Source: Candidatus Blautia excrementipullorum
Lineage (GTDB): Bacteria > Bacillota > Clostridia > Lachnospirales > Lachnospiraceae
Assembly: GCA_019118645.1 (NCBI GenBank)
Contig: DWYN01000061.1
Location: forward strand, 1 to 58,328
DNA: 58,328 nt
Reading direction: 5' to 3'
Below are positions 51,074 through 58,328 of the stretch, piece after piece (position 1 is the first letter of the stretch; the number at the start of each line of letters is the position of its first letter). Under the pieces are notes generated by a model, which had not been told where the DNA came from, did not search any database, and was given only the letters and a program-made list of their open reading frames with translations. The position numbers and the translations under genes are program-made.

Positions 51074-51859
51074 ATGGAAAAGAACGAATATACAAAACCG
51101 CCTGTGATACAGATCCGCAGGCTTCGCAAGGTATACCGTCTGGAGGAGGAGAGCGTCGTCGCCCTGCACAGTATCAGCGCGGATATAAGGAAAGGTGAGA
51201 TCTGCTGTATCTTCGGTACTTCCGGATCGGGAAAGAGCACTCTGCTGAACCAGCTTGCCGGAATGGAGAAGCCGACCTCCGGCTCCGTGCGGATCGGCAG
51301 AACAGATATTACAAAGCTTAATGAAAGGGATATGGTGACTTTCCGGAGAAAGCATATCGGATTTATTTTTCAGGCGTACAATCTGCTTCCGGGACTCACC
51401 GCCCTTGAGAATGTAGCGCTGCCGATGATGTTCCAGGGATATCCGAAGAAGGAGCGGAACCGGAAGGCTGTGGAACTGCTGAAAAAGGTGGGGCTGGAGA
51501 AAAGAATTTACCATTATCCTGCCCAGATGTCCGGCGGCCAGCAGCAGAGAGTGGGAATCGCCAGGGCCTTTGTGACAAAGCCGGAAGTTGTCTTTGCGGA
51601 CGAGCCTACGGGCAATCTGGATACAAAGACTACAGCGCAGATCATGGGCATGATCACGGAGATGTCCAGAGAGAATCAGCAGACCATTGTACTGGTCACG
51701 CATGACCCTCATATGGCGTCCTATGCGGACAGAATTATAACATTGATAGACGGTGAGATCGTCAGGGATGAAAAAAACACACCTGCGCTGGATACTCCGG
51801 ACTGCGGCGGTGTCAGGGAAGAAATACAGGATTCCGGAAAGGAGATGCAGAAGAAATGA
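51074..51859 (+). CDS. MacB/LolD-type ABC transporter ATPase
   Basis: A 261-residue nucleotide-binding protein. Walker [11 protein letters not shown]-loop [12 protein letters not shown], signature MSGGQQQR, Walker [13 protein letters not shown] and switch VTHDPHMA are all intact, and FxxFNLLP-type sequence places it in the MacB/LolD/FtsE group that powers mechanotransmission exporters. An extra ~30-residue charged C-terminal tail is present. AAAGGAG (51057-51063) fits ATG 51074. Its stop overlaps the next start by four bases. It works with the FtsX-type permease two genes downstream. Confidence 0.94.
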   Translation: MEKNEYTKPPVIQIRRLRKVYRLEEESVVALHSISADIRKGEICCIFGTSGSGKSTLLNQLAGMEKPTSGSVRIGRTDITKLNERDMVTFRRKHIGFIFQAYNLLPGLTALENVALPMMFQGYPKKERNRKAVELLKKVGLEKRIYHYPAQMSGGQQQRVGIARAFVTKPEVVFADEPTGNLDTKTTAQIMGMITEMSRENQQTIVLVTHDPHMASYADRIITLIDGEIVRDEKNTPALDTPDCGGVREEIQDSGKEMQKK

Positions 51860-53712
51860 AGAGAAAAAAAGGAAAAACCGCGTGTGCTGCTGCGCTTGCA
51901 GCGGTGTGTATACTGATGGGCGGAGGGAACCGGATCTGTACGGCGGAAGAGTATCTGCCGGTTTTGCCGGATATTGAAAACGCAGAGAAAACCGGAGGAC
52001 AGCCGGCGTTTGCAGATGGGGAAGTCCTGCCGGACAGACAGGGATTGTCTCCGAAAGCGCCGGAAATATCGGAGAATCCGGCGTCTCCGGCAGCAGAGGA
52101 GACAGCAGGGCAGCCAACGGAAACAGCTCCTGCTCCTCCCTCGCAGATTCCCGGAGAGACTGTGGAGATATCGGAACCGACGGAACCTCCGGAGGAGGAC
52201 TTTTCGTCAGGGGATCAGGAAGAGCTGCCGGAAACCACGGACGGGAGCCCGGAAAGCAGCGGCCGGCCGCCGAAGAAGGATTTTCCTCAGATACCGGACC
52301 AGCCCGAAAGTCCCGGTATGCCGGAGAAACCGCAGCAGGGAGGCCCAGAAGTCCGCCCGGGAGCTCTTTACATCTCTCGTGAGAAACTGAAAAAAGGCGT
52401 CCGGTCAGATTCGGATTTTACGATCACCATTCTGCTGAAAAATACATGGGAAACGGGAAAAATCCAGAATGGAAAACTGAATCTGGAGCTCCCGGAGGGG
52501 CTTTATCTGCATCCTTCCTATGAAAAAGAGACTCTGGATTTTCCGGATATCCAGCCCGGATCCCTGCAGAAACTGCGGGTGAAGCTTCGGGCAGGACAGC
52601 TGAAAGAGGACGGGCGGACTCTGAGGCTGAAGGTGAAGACGTTATTCCGGCATGAACCGGAGGAAAAGGAGACTGAGCAGCAGGAGGTACTTCTTCTTCC
52701 GGTAAATGCCGGCGGCGGAAAGTCCGTATTTGTAGATAATACAGCGTCATATGCAGCCGGAGACGGGGCATATGGAGACGCCGGAGGATATGGAGGAGGC
52801 GCGGATACTGTTTCATCGGAAGAAAAGAAGAAGTCTGATCCTATGGTGCCGAGAATGATTGTCAGCCAGTATGATTATGATGAAGATGCGGAAGCCGGGA
52901 AAACCTTTGAGACAAATATTACTCTCTGCAATACAAGTGAGAAGCTGAATGTGGAGAATATGGTGGTCAGCATGGAAATAGGAGAAACAGCTTCCCTGCA
53001 GGGCTCTTCCAATATCGTTTATGTAAAGAATCTGAAGCCTCAGGAAACTTACCGGACAGGACTGAAGCTGAAAACCGCCGAGGATGGAAAAACGGACAGT
53101 GCGGATCTTACGTTGAATTTCAAATATGAATACATAAAAAACGGGGAACGTGCGGAGGCGGAAGCATCCCAGAAAATTTCTATTCCGGTGCAGATTCCGG
53201 ACCGTTTCCGCGCGGGGGAGATTCAGACCGCAGATGAAACGATAGCGGGAGAAGAGTTTACGGTTTCGCTTCCCTATGTAAATAAAGGAAAAAATGCGGT
53301 GAGCAATGTGGAGGCAGTAATAAAAACGGAGATGAATGCCGGAGAGACTTATAAATATCTTGGAAATGTGGAGGCCGGAACCAGCGGAACTCTGGACTTT
53401 TTCGTCACGGCGGAGCAGGCCGGGGATCAGAAAGTGAAGATAGCTCTGACTTATGAAACTTCCGCAGGACAGGAGAAAACAGTGGAAAAGGAAAAAGTTT
53501 TTCAGATTGCGGAAGCGGAGCCCTCGCCGGAGGAAGAAATGTTCAGTGAAGAAATGATGACAGAAATGGGGGAACAGCCGGGTATGGATTCCGGAAGCAG
53601 GAAAAAAACAGGAATACTGGCAGCCGGGGGAGGAGGAATTGTCCTTGCGGCTGCAGCCGGGGCAATTCGGAGCAGAAAACGAAAACAGAGAATGGAGGAC
53701 GAGGATTTCTGA
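51856..53712 (+). CDS. Exported Pro-rich, C-terminally anchored accessory protein
   Basis: A 618-residue protein. Residues 1-33 are a signal peptide. Residues ~35-170 are a Pro/Glu/Ser-rich extended region. Then come two or three beta-rich domains of the COG1361/NEW3 kind (LKKGVRSDSDFTITILLKNT, EAGKTFETNITLCNTSEKL, IAGEEFTVSLPYVNKGKNA), separated by a Gly/Tyr linker near 290-320. A C-terminal helix (ILAAGGGGIVLAAAAGAI) and basic tail anchor it. Its position between ATPase and permease matches the adaptor slot MacA has in MacAB systems, but it has no HlyD-type coiled coil or lipoyl domain. Function is inferred from context only. Confidence 0.75.
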   Translation: MKRKKGKTACAAALAAVCILMGGGNRICTAEEYLPVLPDIENAEKTGGQPAFADGEVLPDRQGLSPKAPEISENPASPAAEETAGQPTETAPAPPSQIPGETVEISEPTEPPEEDFSSGDQEELPETTDGSPESSGRPPKKDFPQIPDQPESPGMPEKPQQGGPEVRPGALYISREKLKKGVRSDSDFTITILLKNTWETGKIQNGKLNLELPEGLYLHPSYEKETLDFPDIQPGSLQKLRVKLRAGQLKEDGRTLRLKVKTLFRHEPEEKETEQQEVLLLPVNAGGGKSVFVDNTASYAAGDGAYGDAGGYGGGADTVSSEEKKKSDPMVPRMIVSQYDYDEDAEAGKTFETNITLCNTSEKLNVENMVVSMEIGETASLQGSSNIVYVKNLKPQETYRTGLKLKTAEDGKTDSADLTLNFKYEYIKNGERAEAEASQKISIPVQIPDRFRAGEIQTADETIAGEEFTVSLPYVNKGKNAVSNVEAVIKTEMNAGETYKYLGNVEAGTSGTLDFFVTAEQAGDQKVKIALTYETSAGQEKTVEKEKVFQIAEAEPSPEEEMFSEEMMTEMGEQPGMDSGSRKKTGILAAGGGGIVLAAAAGAIRSRKRKQRMEDEDF

Positions 53713-53713
53713 T

Positions 53714-55078
53714 ATGACATGGAAAGATATTGCGGGGCTGAGCATCCGCAATCTGTACAGACACAAAAGCCGGACACTGCTTACAGTGTCCGGAGTGGTG
53801 ATCGGCTGCTGCGCCGTTGTGATTATGATCTCTCTGGGTATCGGAATGAAACAGTCACAGGAACAGATGCTGGCGGGAATGGGAAATCTGATGCGGATTA
53901 CAGTGACGTCCGCTCCCCGAAATGTGACTAAACGCAGCCTTCTGGATAAAAAAGGCGTCGATAAAATCAGAAAGCTTCAGAATATAAAAGCTGTGGTCCC
54001 CAAAAAGGTAATGGAGCTGGGAGAGCTGAATCTGATCGCGGGAGAACAGGGCCGCTACCGATGTGAATATACCACAATCACAGGTATTCCGGAAAAAGAT
54101 CTGGGAGCGGCGGGATATGTGATGAAAGATGGAAAGATGATAACCGGACGCCCCAATGAGGTGCTGGCAGGAGAGCATTTTGCCTATCAGTTTACAGACA
54201 GCCGCAGACCGGAAGGGAAAAATATGGTGGATTACTGGAGCGATGAGGAGGCACGGCCGTATTTCCCTGTTCTGGAAACAGCCGTTGAAATCGCTCAGAA
54301 AGAAGAAAAAACGGAAAACAGCGAGGAGGGGGGAAGCAGCGGGAATGTATCGTGGAAAGGGCTCCAGAAGCTGACGGTTGTGGGTGTGATGAAACAGGAT
54401 TACGATAAGGGAGAGGAGACGGACAACGGCATCATTATGGGAATGCGCGATTTCGACCGTCTCCAGAAAGAGATCCGCAAAGCGGTGAATATAAAGCCTT
54501 CCAGGGAATATTCCCAGGTCCTTGTGGATGTGGATGACATCAGTCATGTGGACTCTGTGGAAAAAGAAATTAAAAAACTGGGCTATCAGACTTCTTCCAT
54601 GGAGAGCCTCAGAAAACCCATGGAAGAAGGGGTAAGACAGAAGCAGATGATGCTGGCCGGGCTGGGCGCGGTTTCCCTCTTTGTAGCCGCCATAGGGATC
54701 GCCAATACAATGATTATGTCTATTGTGGAACGGACAAGAGAAATCGGTATTCTGAAAGCCCTCGGCTGCTCTCTTTCTGATATCCGGACAGAATTTCTGA
54801 TCGAAGCAGGAATGATCGGACTGATCGGAGGAATTGCCGGCTCTCTGGTGAGCTGGGGCGTCTCGGCGGTCATGAATACTTATATGAACGCTTCTCTGAC
54901 AGGCGACAGTCTGATGCTTATGGCGGATGAAGCGCCTTCCGGAGTGGCGCTGTCCGTCATACCGCCCTGGCTTATTGCGGCCGCCATCCTCTTTTCTGTG
55001 GTCATGGGCGTAGGGGCAGGCTTCTTTCCATCCAACAGGGCAGTGAGAATTTCCGCGCTGGAAGCGATGAAAGCCTGA
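53714..55078 (+). CDS. MacB/FtsX-type ABC transporter permease
   Basis: A 454-residue permease: first helix at about 20-42 (TLLTVSGVVIGCCAVVIMISLGIG), a large extracytoplasmic MacB-like core domain (about 45-320), then three helices forming the FtsX domain (GLGAVSLFVAAIGIANTMIM with ERTREIGILKALG, the typical coupling helix). ATG 53714 is chosen because it starts MTWKDIAGLSIRNLYRHKSRT, the standard FtsX-type N-terminus; the open frame reaches back into the previous gene. GGAGGACGAGG lies upstream. It ends 22 bases from the convergent AGCS gene. Likely substrate is a peptide or envelope-active compound. Confidence 0.93.
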   Translation: MTWKDIAGLSIRNLYRHKSRTLLTVSGVVIGCCAVVIMISLGIGMKQSQEQMLAGMGNLMRITVTSAPRNVTKRSLLDKKGVDKIRKLQNIKAVVPKKVMELGELNLIAGEQGRYRCEYTTITGIPEKDLGAAGYVMKDGKMITGRPNEVLAGEHFAYQFTDSRRPEGKNMVDYWSDEEARPYFPVLETAVEIAQKEEKTENSEEGGSSGNVSWKGLQKLTVVGVMKQDYDKGEETDNGIIMGMRDFDRLQKEIRKAVNIKPSREYSQVLVDVDDISHVDSVEKEIKKLGYQTSSMESLRKPMEEGVRQKQMMLAGLGAVSLFVAAIGIANTMIMSIVERTREIGILKALGCSLSDIRTEFLIEAGMIGLIGGIAGSLVSWGVSAVMNTYMNASLTGDSLMLMADEAPSGVALSVIPPWLIAAAILFSVVMGVGAGFFPSNRAVRISALEAMKA

Positions 55079-55099
55079 AACCAGCCCGCCCCTGAGGCG

Positions 55100-56446
55100 T
55101 CAATGATTTTTCTCATATTCTTTTGTCAGTCTGCGCACAACGACTGTGCAGGCCAGAAGACCGATCAGGTTGGGAAGAACCATGAGGCCGTTGAACATAT
55201 CAGACATATTCCATACCAGATCCACCTTCAGCGTGGAACCTGTGATGACGAAAATCACCACCAGAACCGCATAGATTTTTACTGCTTTGTTTCCAAAAAG
55301 ATGGCGCACATTGACTTCGCCGAAGTAATACCATCCGACGATGGTGGTGAAGGCGAAGAACAGCATACAGATGGCAACGAATATTTTGCCGAAGGAGCCG
55401 AATGCCGCGTCAAAGGCGCTCTGGGCCAGGGCAGAGCCGGTCAGGCCATTGTTCCAGACCCCGGTAGAGAGAATGACAAGGGCGGTAAGTGTCAGGATGA
55501 TAAATGTATCAATGAATACGCCCATCATGGCGATAATGCCCTGGTCTGCCGGATGTTTCACATCCGCGGTTGCGTGGGCATGAGGCGTGGATCCCATACC
55601 TGCTTCGTTGGAGAAAAGCCCCCTGGCAACGCCGTAGCGCATGGCCTTCTGAACGGTGACGCCCAGCGCGCCTCCGGCCACAGAGCGGGGAGAAAAGGCA
55701 CCTGTAAATATATTTTTGAAAGCTTCCGCAACTCCGGGAAGATGCGTAAATAAAATGATCAGACAGCCCACAATATATAAAAGAGCCATCAGAGGCACGA
55801 TTTTTTCTGTAAAACGGGCAATCCTGCGGATGCCGCCGAGGAAAATGAAGCCTGCCACCACAGCGACACAAATTCCTACAGCCAGCGGACTTACGTGAAA
55901 AGCGTTTTTAAAGGAATCCCCGATGGAATTGGACTGTACCATATTTCCCATAAAGCCAAGGGCAAGAATAAGAGCAACGGAGAAAAATCCCGCCAGAAAA
56001 CGTCCGAAACGTCCCTTGAAAGCAGCCTGGATGTAGTAAACGGGACCGCCCACAAAAGATCCGTCTTTTACCACTCTGGTGTGCTGGGCCATAACGGCTT
56101 CGGCATAGATGGTAGCCATCCCGAAAAAAGCGCTTACCCACATCCAGAAAATAGCGCCCGGACCGCCGGAAGCAATGGCTGTTGCGGCGCCGGCGATGTT
56201 TCCGGTACCTACCTGAGCTGCGATTGCCGTCGTCAGCGCCTGAAAAGAGCTCAGACCGTTCTCGCCGCTTTCCCCGTGAAGAGAAAAGTTTCCAAAAAGA
56301 GCTTTCATACCTGCTCCGAATTTTCTGATCTGGATAAAACGAAGCATAAAGGTAAAAAAGATGCCGCTTCCGAGAAGCAGGATTAATAAAGCATAATCCC
56401 AGAGAAATGTGTTGACACTGTTTACAATGTTTGTGATAAGTTCCAT
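55100..56446 (-). CDS. AGCS family sodium:alanine/glycine symporter
   Basis: A 448-residue membrane protein with about 11 helices. The family signature is seen as GGPGAIFWMWVSAFFGMATIYAE and AAQVGTGNIAGAATAIASGG. Members import alanine or glycine with Na+. A tandem glycine riboswitch with its own terminator stands upstream on the same strand, which makes glycine the likely cargo or at least the signal. Expression is expected to rise with glycine, so uptake or detoxification by import and catabolism may be served. The ATG at 56446 follows AAGAGGGGAATC. Confidence 0.93.
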   Translation of the reverse strand: MELITNIVNSVNTFLWDYALLILLLGSGIFFTFMLRFIQIRKFGAGMKALFGNFSLHGESGENGLSSFQALTTAIAAQVGTGNIAGAATAIASGGPGAIFWMWVSAFFGMATIYAEAVMAQHTRVVKDGSFVGGPVYYIQAAFKGRFGRFLAGFFSVALILALGFMGNMVQSNSIGDSFKNAFHVSPLAVGICVAVVAGFIFLGGIRRIARFTEKIVPLMALLYIVGCLIILFTHLPGVAEAFKNIFTGAFSPRSVAGGALGVTVQKAMRYGVARGLFSNEAGMGSTPHAHATADVKHPADQGIIAMMGVFIDTFIILTLTALVILSTGVWNNGLTGSALAQSAFDAAFGSFGKIFVAICMLFFAFTTIVGWYYFGEVNVRHLFGNKAVKIYAVLVVIFVITGSTLKVDLVWNMSDMFNGLMVLPNLIGLLACTVVVRRLTKEYEKNH

Positions 56447-56537
56447 GATTCCCCTCTTAAAGTATGTATTTTACATAGGGCGCCGCTGCAGAAGCCTGAT
56501 CCCGGCGGATTTTGTCTGATTTCATAAGAAAAGGAAG

Positions 56538-56570
56538 AAAAAAGGTTCACGGGAGAAGCTCCGGTGAACC
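56538..56570 (-). terminator. Terminator between glycine riboswitch and AGCS gene
   Basis: On the minus strand, GGTTCACCGG (56570-56561), loop, then CCGTGAACC (to 56544), followed by TTTTTT (56543-56538). It is placed to be controlled by the glycine aptamers. Confidence 0.8.
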
Positions 56571-56610
56571 TGCATGCACAAAAAAACAGATAGAAATCTG
56601 CTTTTGTATG

Positions 56611-56798
56611 TTCACTGTCCTTTTGCCTGAGAGATTCGGAAACTGCAGTTTCCTTTCACCTTCGGCACCCATTTCATGGGATTCTCCAGAGAGCCATCCG
56701 GCTGCAGTCCCGTTTTCTTCTGAAAACACCTGAGAGTATAATTCCTTCGGCGGGTCGAAACCTCTTTCCTGCAGCTTTCTGCTGGCGCGATATGTAAT
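56611..56798 (-). promoter_or_regulatory. Tandem glycine riboswitch
   Basis: Read on the minus strand, aptamer 1 (about 56798-56697) has CCGCCGAAGGAAT and CTCTCAGG, then aptamer 2 (about 56696-56611) has GTGCCGAAGGTG and CTCTCAGGCAAAAGGACAG, the strongest hallmark of the class. The two are joined by a short linker (GCCGGATGGCTCTCTGG region). Minus-strand frames crossing this region are artefacts. Confidence 0.95.
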
Positions 56799-56809
56799 TG
56801 CCATGGAAG

Positions 56810-56838
56810 ATTATAGTCGGAATCATGATTGTTGTCAA
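56810..56838 (-). promoter_or_regulatory. Consensus promoter of the riboswitch/AGCS transcript
   Basis: On the minus strand TTGACA (56838-56833) and TATAAT (56815-56810), perfect, spacer 17. The start near 56803 coincides with the first aptamer. Confidence 0.85.
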
Positions 56839-56923
56839 TAGATTTTGTAATTCTAATGCGGACATATGAAATTGTGCTGCGAACACCCGACAATCTGGTC
56901 TGTCCCCCATGTTCTGTCCGGCA

Positions 56924-58108
56924 TCAAAAATCCTCCGGTAAATCGGATGCCGATTCGTCCGCATGGGGATTGGAATTCCTCTCCGATTCGGCGGTCACCC
57001 GGATGCCGTTGATCTCCACATTATCCTCCATGGGAATCACCAGGCAGCGTCTTCCGTCGATGACTCTTGTTTCCACCAGCTCCGCCCGGTCCGGATCTAC
57101 GTGGATTACTACATCCGGAGTTTTGATTTCCATTCTTCTTGTATTGGTGATGTTGGAAGCCATGAGAGCGGTATCTTCCCCGGCAGTGGCCTCATAGCAG
57201 GCATCAAAAGTTTCCAGCTTTTCCTCCTCGACTCCGCATTCTTCAAAGAGACGTTTGACTTCCGGCTTTGTGAGAACGGCGGGTTCCGGGGAGTCTTTCT
57301 GGGATTCCACCCATTCGTTCAGCTTTTCGTGGATATTCATAACGGTATCGTAAGCGCAGTCTTCCCCCAGGGTTTCTTCTACCAGGGCATTGAACGAATC
57401 CCTCTGTCCGCCTGCGGAAAGAGGAGCGGCGCAGCCAAAGAGTTCATCTACAAACGCGGTGCGGAGCTGCTCCGCGTTTTTTGAATAGTAGAGGAGTCCG
57501 TGGATATCGGTGCTCCGGTCGTTAAATACCGGAAAGAGAAAGCCCAGATCCGGCATTTCCACGATCCAGTCGCGGATCCGGTCTTCAATGTTATTGGTTT
57601 CCGCATTGTAGCACAGACCGGCCTTGGAGAGCTTTACCGGGCAGATGCTGCAGAGAATGTGATCATAAATTTCATCGGAGGCATCAAACATTTCTGTGCC
57701 GTCAGAAGATTTTCCCGGAATATCATACACGGAGTGGATCAAAATGATATAGTAATTTTCACCGTAGTCATAAGATGCAATTACCTTGTCATAAAACTCA
57801 TCCACAAGTTCCTCATCCTGAAGCTTGCTTCCCCTGAGACGGAGAAGAAATTCCTGAGCGCCGCCTTCTTTTTCCTGTTCAAGGGGAAATTCCATGTTTA
57901 TCAGATTTTTTCCGAGAGTTCCGGACAGTGTTTTCCGGAAAATTTCAAAATATTTAAAAGCCTCTTCTTCAGAAAGAGAGAGAAAGGCCTCCTTTAATTT
58001 TGTCTTCTTATTTTTTTCCCCGTCTACATAACAGCCGCAGATACGGGTGATAGCGCAGTTGGCCGGTGTAAACTGTTTTTTGATTTCAGCGATTTCTTTT
58101 TTGTTCAC
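56924..58108 (-). CDS. DUF4317 domain protein
   Basis: A 394-residue cytoplasmic protein, without signal or membrane helices, fitting DUF4317, common in Lachnospiraceae and Ruminococcaceae but of unknown function. It starts MNKKEIAEIKKQFTPANC and contains ITRICGCYVDGEKNKK, both typical, plus a long middle domain with YIILIHSVYDIPGK. The C-terminus is acidic and may be disordered. The start is a GTG at 58108 with AGGAG ten bases upstream. Two candidate promoters stand 30-70 bases before it. It is separated from the AGCS transcript by the riboswitch promoter. Confidence 0.88.
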   Translation of the reverse strand: MNKKEIAEIKKQFTPANCAITRICGCYVDGEKNKKTKLKEAFLSLSEEEAFKYFEIFRKTLSGTLGKNLINMEFPLEQEKEGGAQEFLLRLRGSKLQDEELVDEFYDKVIASYDYGENYYIILIHSVYDIPGKSSDGTEMFDASDEIYDHILCSICPVKLSKAGLCYNAETNNIEDRIRDWIVEMPDLGFLFPVFNDRSTDIHGLLYYSKNAEQLRTAFVDELFGCAAPLSAGGQRDSFNALVEETLGEDCAYDTVMNIHEKLNEWVESQKDSPEPAVLTKPEVKRLFEECGVEEEKLETFDACYEATAGEDTALMASNITNTRRMEIKTPDVVIHVDPDRAELVETRVIDGRRCLVIPMEDNVEINGIRVTAESERNSNPHADESASDLPEDF

Positions 58109-58135
58109 AGATGTTCATCTCCTGTACAGAATTTC

Positions 58136-58179
58136 ATTATATCAGTGCTTATTATACCTTGAATTTTGGGGCGGGACAA
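58136..58179 (-). promoter_or_regulatory. Promoter region of the DUF4317 gene
   Basis: On the minus strand TTGTCC (58179-58174) with TATAAT (58156-58151), spacer 17; a second set, TTCAAG (58163-58158) with TATAAT (58141-58136), spacer 16. Confidence 0.5.
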
Positions 58180-58283
58180 GAGGAACCAATGGTACTGAGC
58201 CGCCTTACACAGATGTATGAAGGGAGGTGAGACCTGGGGAAAGCCATATATGAAAAAATCTTTTCAGCAGACTTATCCGGATA

Positions 58284-58312
58284 TTGTGAAAAAAAGGTAT
58301 ATTCTATATAAT
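58284..58312 (+). promoter_or_regulatory. Promoter for a gene beyond the window edge
   Basis: TTGTGA (58284-58289) and TATAAT (58307-58312), spacer 17, followed by an A/T-rich start to the window end. The downstream gene is not included. Confidence 0.45.
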
Positions 58313-58328
58313 AAAATATGGGAATAAA

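Noticed and set aside
56547-56964. Three minus-strand frames of 85-96 codons
   Set aside because: They cover the tandem glycine riboswitch and its promoter; the sequence is explained by RNA structure.
58250-58327. A 25-codon frame at the window end
   Set aside because: Very short, no good ribosome spacing, and it overlaps a likely promoter; it cannot be supported.

Overview
This 58.3 kb window is a chromosomal segment of a spore-forming, low-to-mid GC Firmicute, most likely family Lachnospiraceae (Blautia / Clostridium cluster XIVa-like). The evidence is the gene content: sporulation and germination genes (spmA, spmB, a SipL-type SPOCS-LysM protein, GerA-type receptor genes), DUF4317 and DUF1934 proteins, T-box and tandem glycine riboswitches, a CIRCE-type element, strong AGGAGG ribosome binding sites and consensus sigma-A promoters. 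Species assignment is inference. I see no rRNA, tRNA, CRISPR array, intact insertion sequence or prophage.

Layout. 0-5.5 kb: 3' end of an HtrA-type protease, a TetR regulator divergent from a DegV protein, a nucleoside hydrolase, a KapD-like exonuclease with an extra Cys/His C-terminal extension, and a convergent D-Ala-D-Ala carboxypeptidase. 5.6-11.7 kb: a T-box-controlled, type-2-like ileS followed by glycogen phosphorylase. 11.9-17.7 kb: spmA-spmB, PlsC acyltransferase, PrcB-like lipoprotein, SipL-like protein, ispE and a GntR/FCD regulator. 17.8-21.0 kb: a two-gene germination operon whose second gene fuses a GerAB-like permease to a short GerAC-like lipoprotein module. 21.0-25.3 kb: divergent MATE/Lrp pair, murI, DUF1934 and small membrane proteins. 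25.6-32.7 kb: an envelope block with two tandem paralogous deacetylase-like proteins, a trigger-factor-like lipoprotein, nagA and a third NodB-type deacetylase. 32.9-36.2 kb: a GH13 enzyme and glgB. 36.4-44.5 kb: an HPr-like protein without the phosphorylatable His, two consecutive COG0523 (CobW-type) GTPase genes (one His-rich, one fused to a YcgQ/TIGR03943-like domain), pth, mfd and a PrsA/SurA-like lipoprotein. 44.7-45.8 kb: two Hsp20 genes behind a CIRCE-like operator. 45.8-48.0 kb: an AT-rich degenerate zone with a diverged direct repeat, a Crp/Fnr gene truncated in its HTH and a headless fibronectin-type-III fragment. 48.0-48.8 kb: an Rpn-family nuclease gene that seems to carry an in-frame internal deletion. 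48.9-55.1 kb: a five-gene two-component/MacB-type ABC operon. 55.1-58.1 kb: a glycine-riboswitch-controlled AGCS symporter and a DUF4317 protein.

How the parts work together. glgP, the GH13 enzyme and glgB support storage-glucan turnover, though they are not one operon. SpmAB, SipL, the germination genes and possibly the carboxypeptidase serve the spore cycle. Several exported proteins (HtrA, trigger-factor-like, PrsA-like, NodB deacetylase) end in long acidic low-complexity tails, a local theme of extracytoplasmic quality control and wall modification. The most unusual candidates are the COG0523 GTPase pair with its YcgQ-like fusion (probably zinc or other metal handling), the GerAB-GerAC fusion, and the MacB-like exporter whose accessory protein is a C-terminally anchored Pro-rich protein instead of a MacA-type adaptor.
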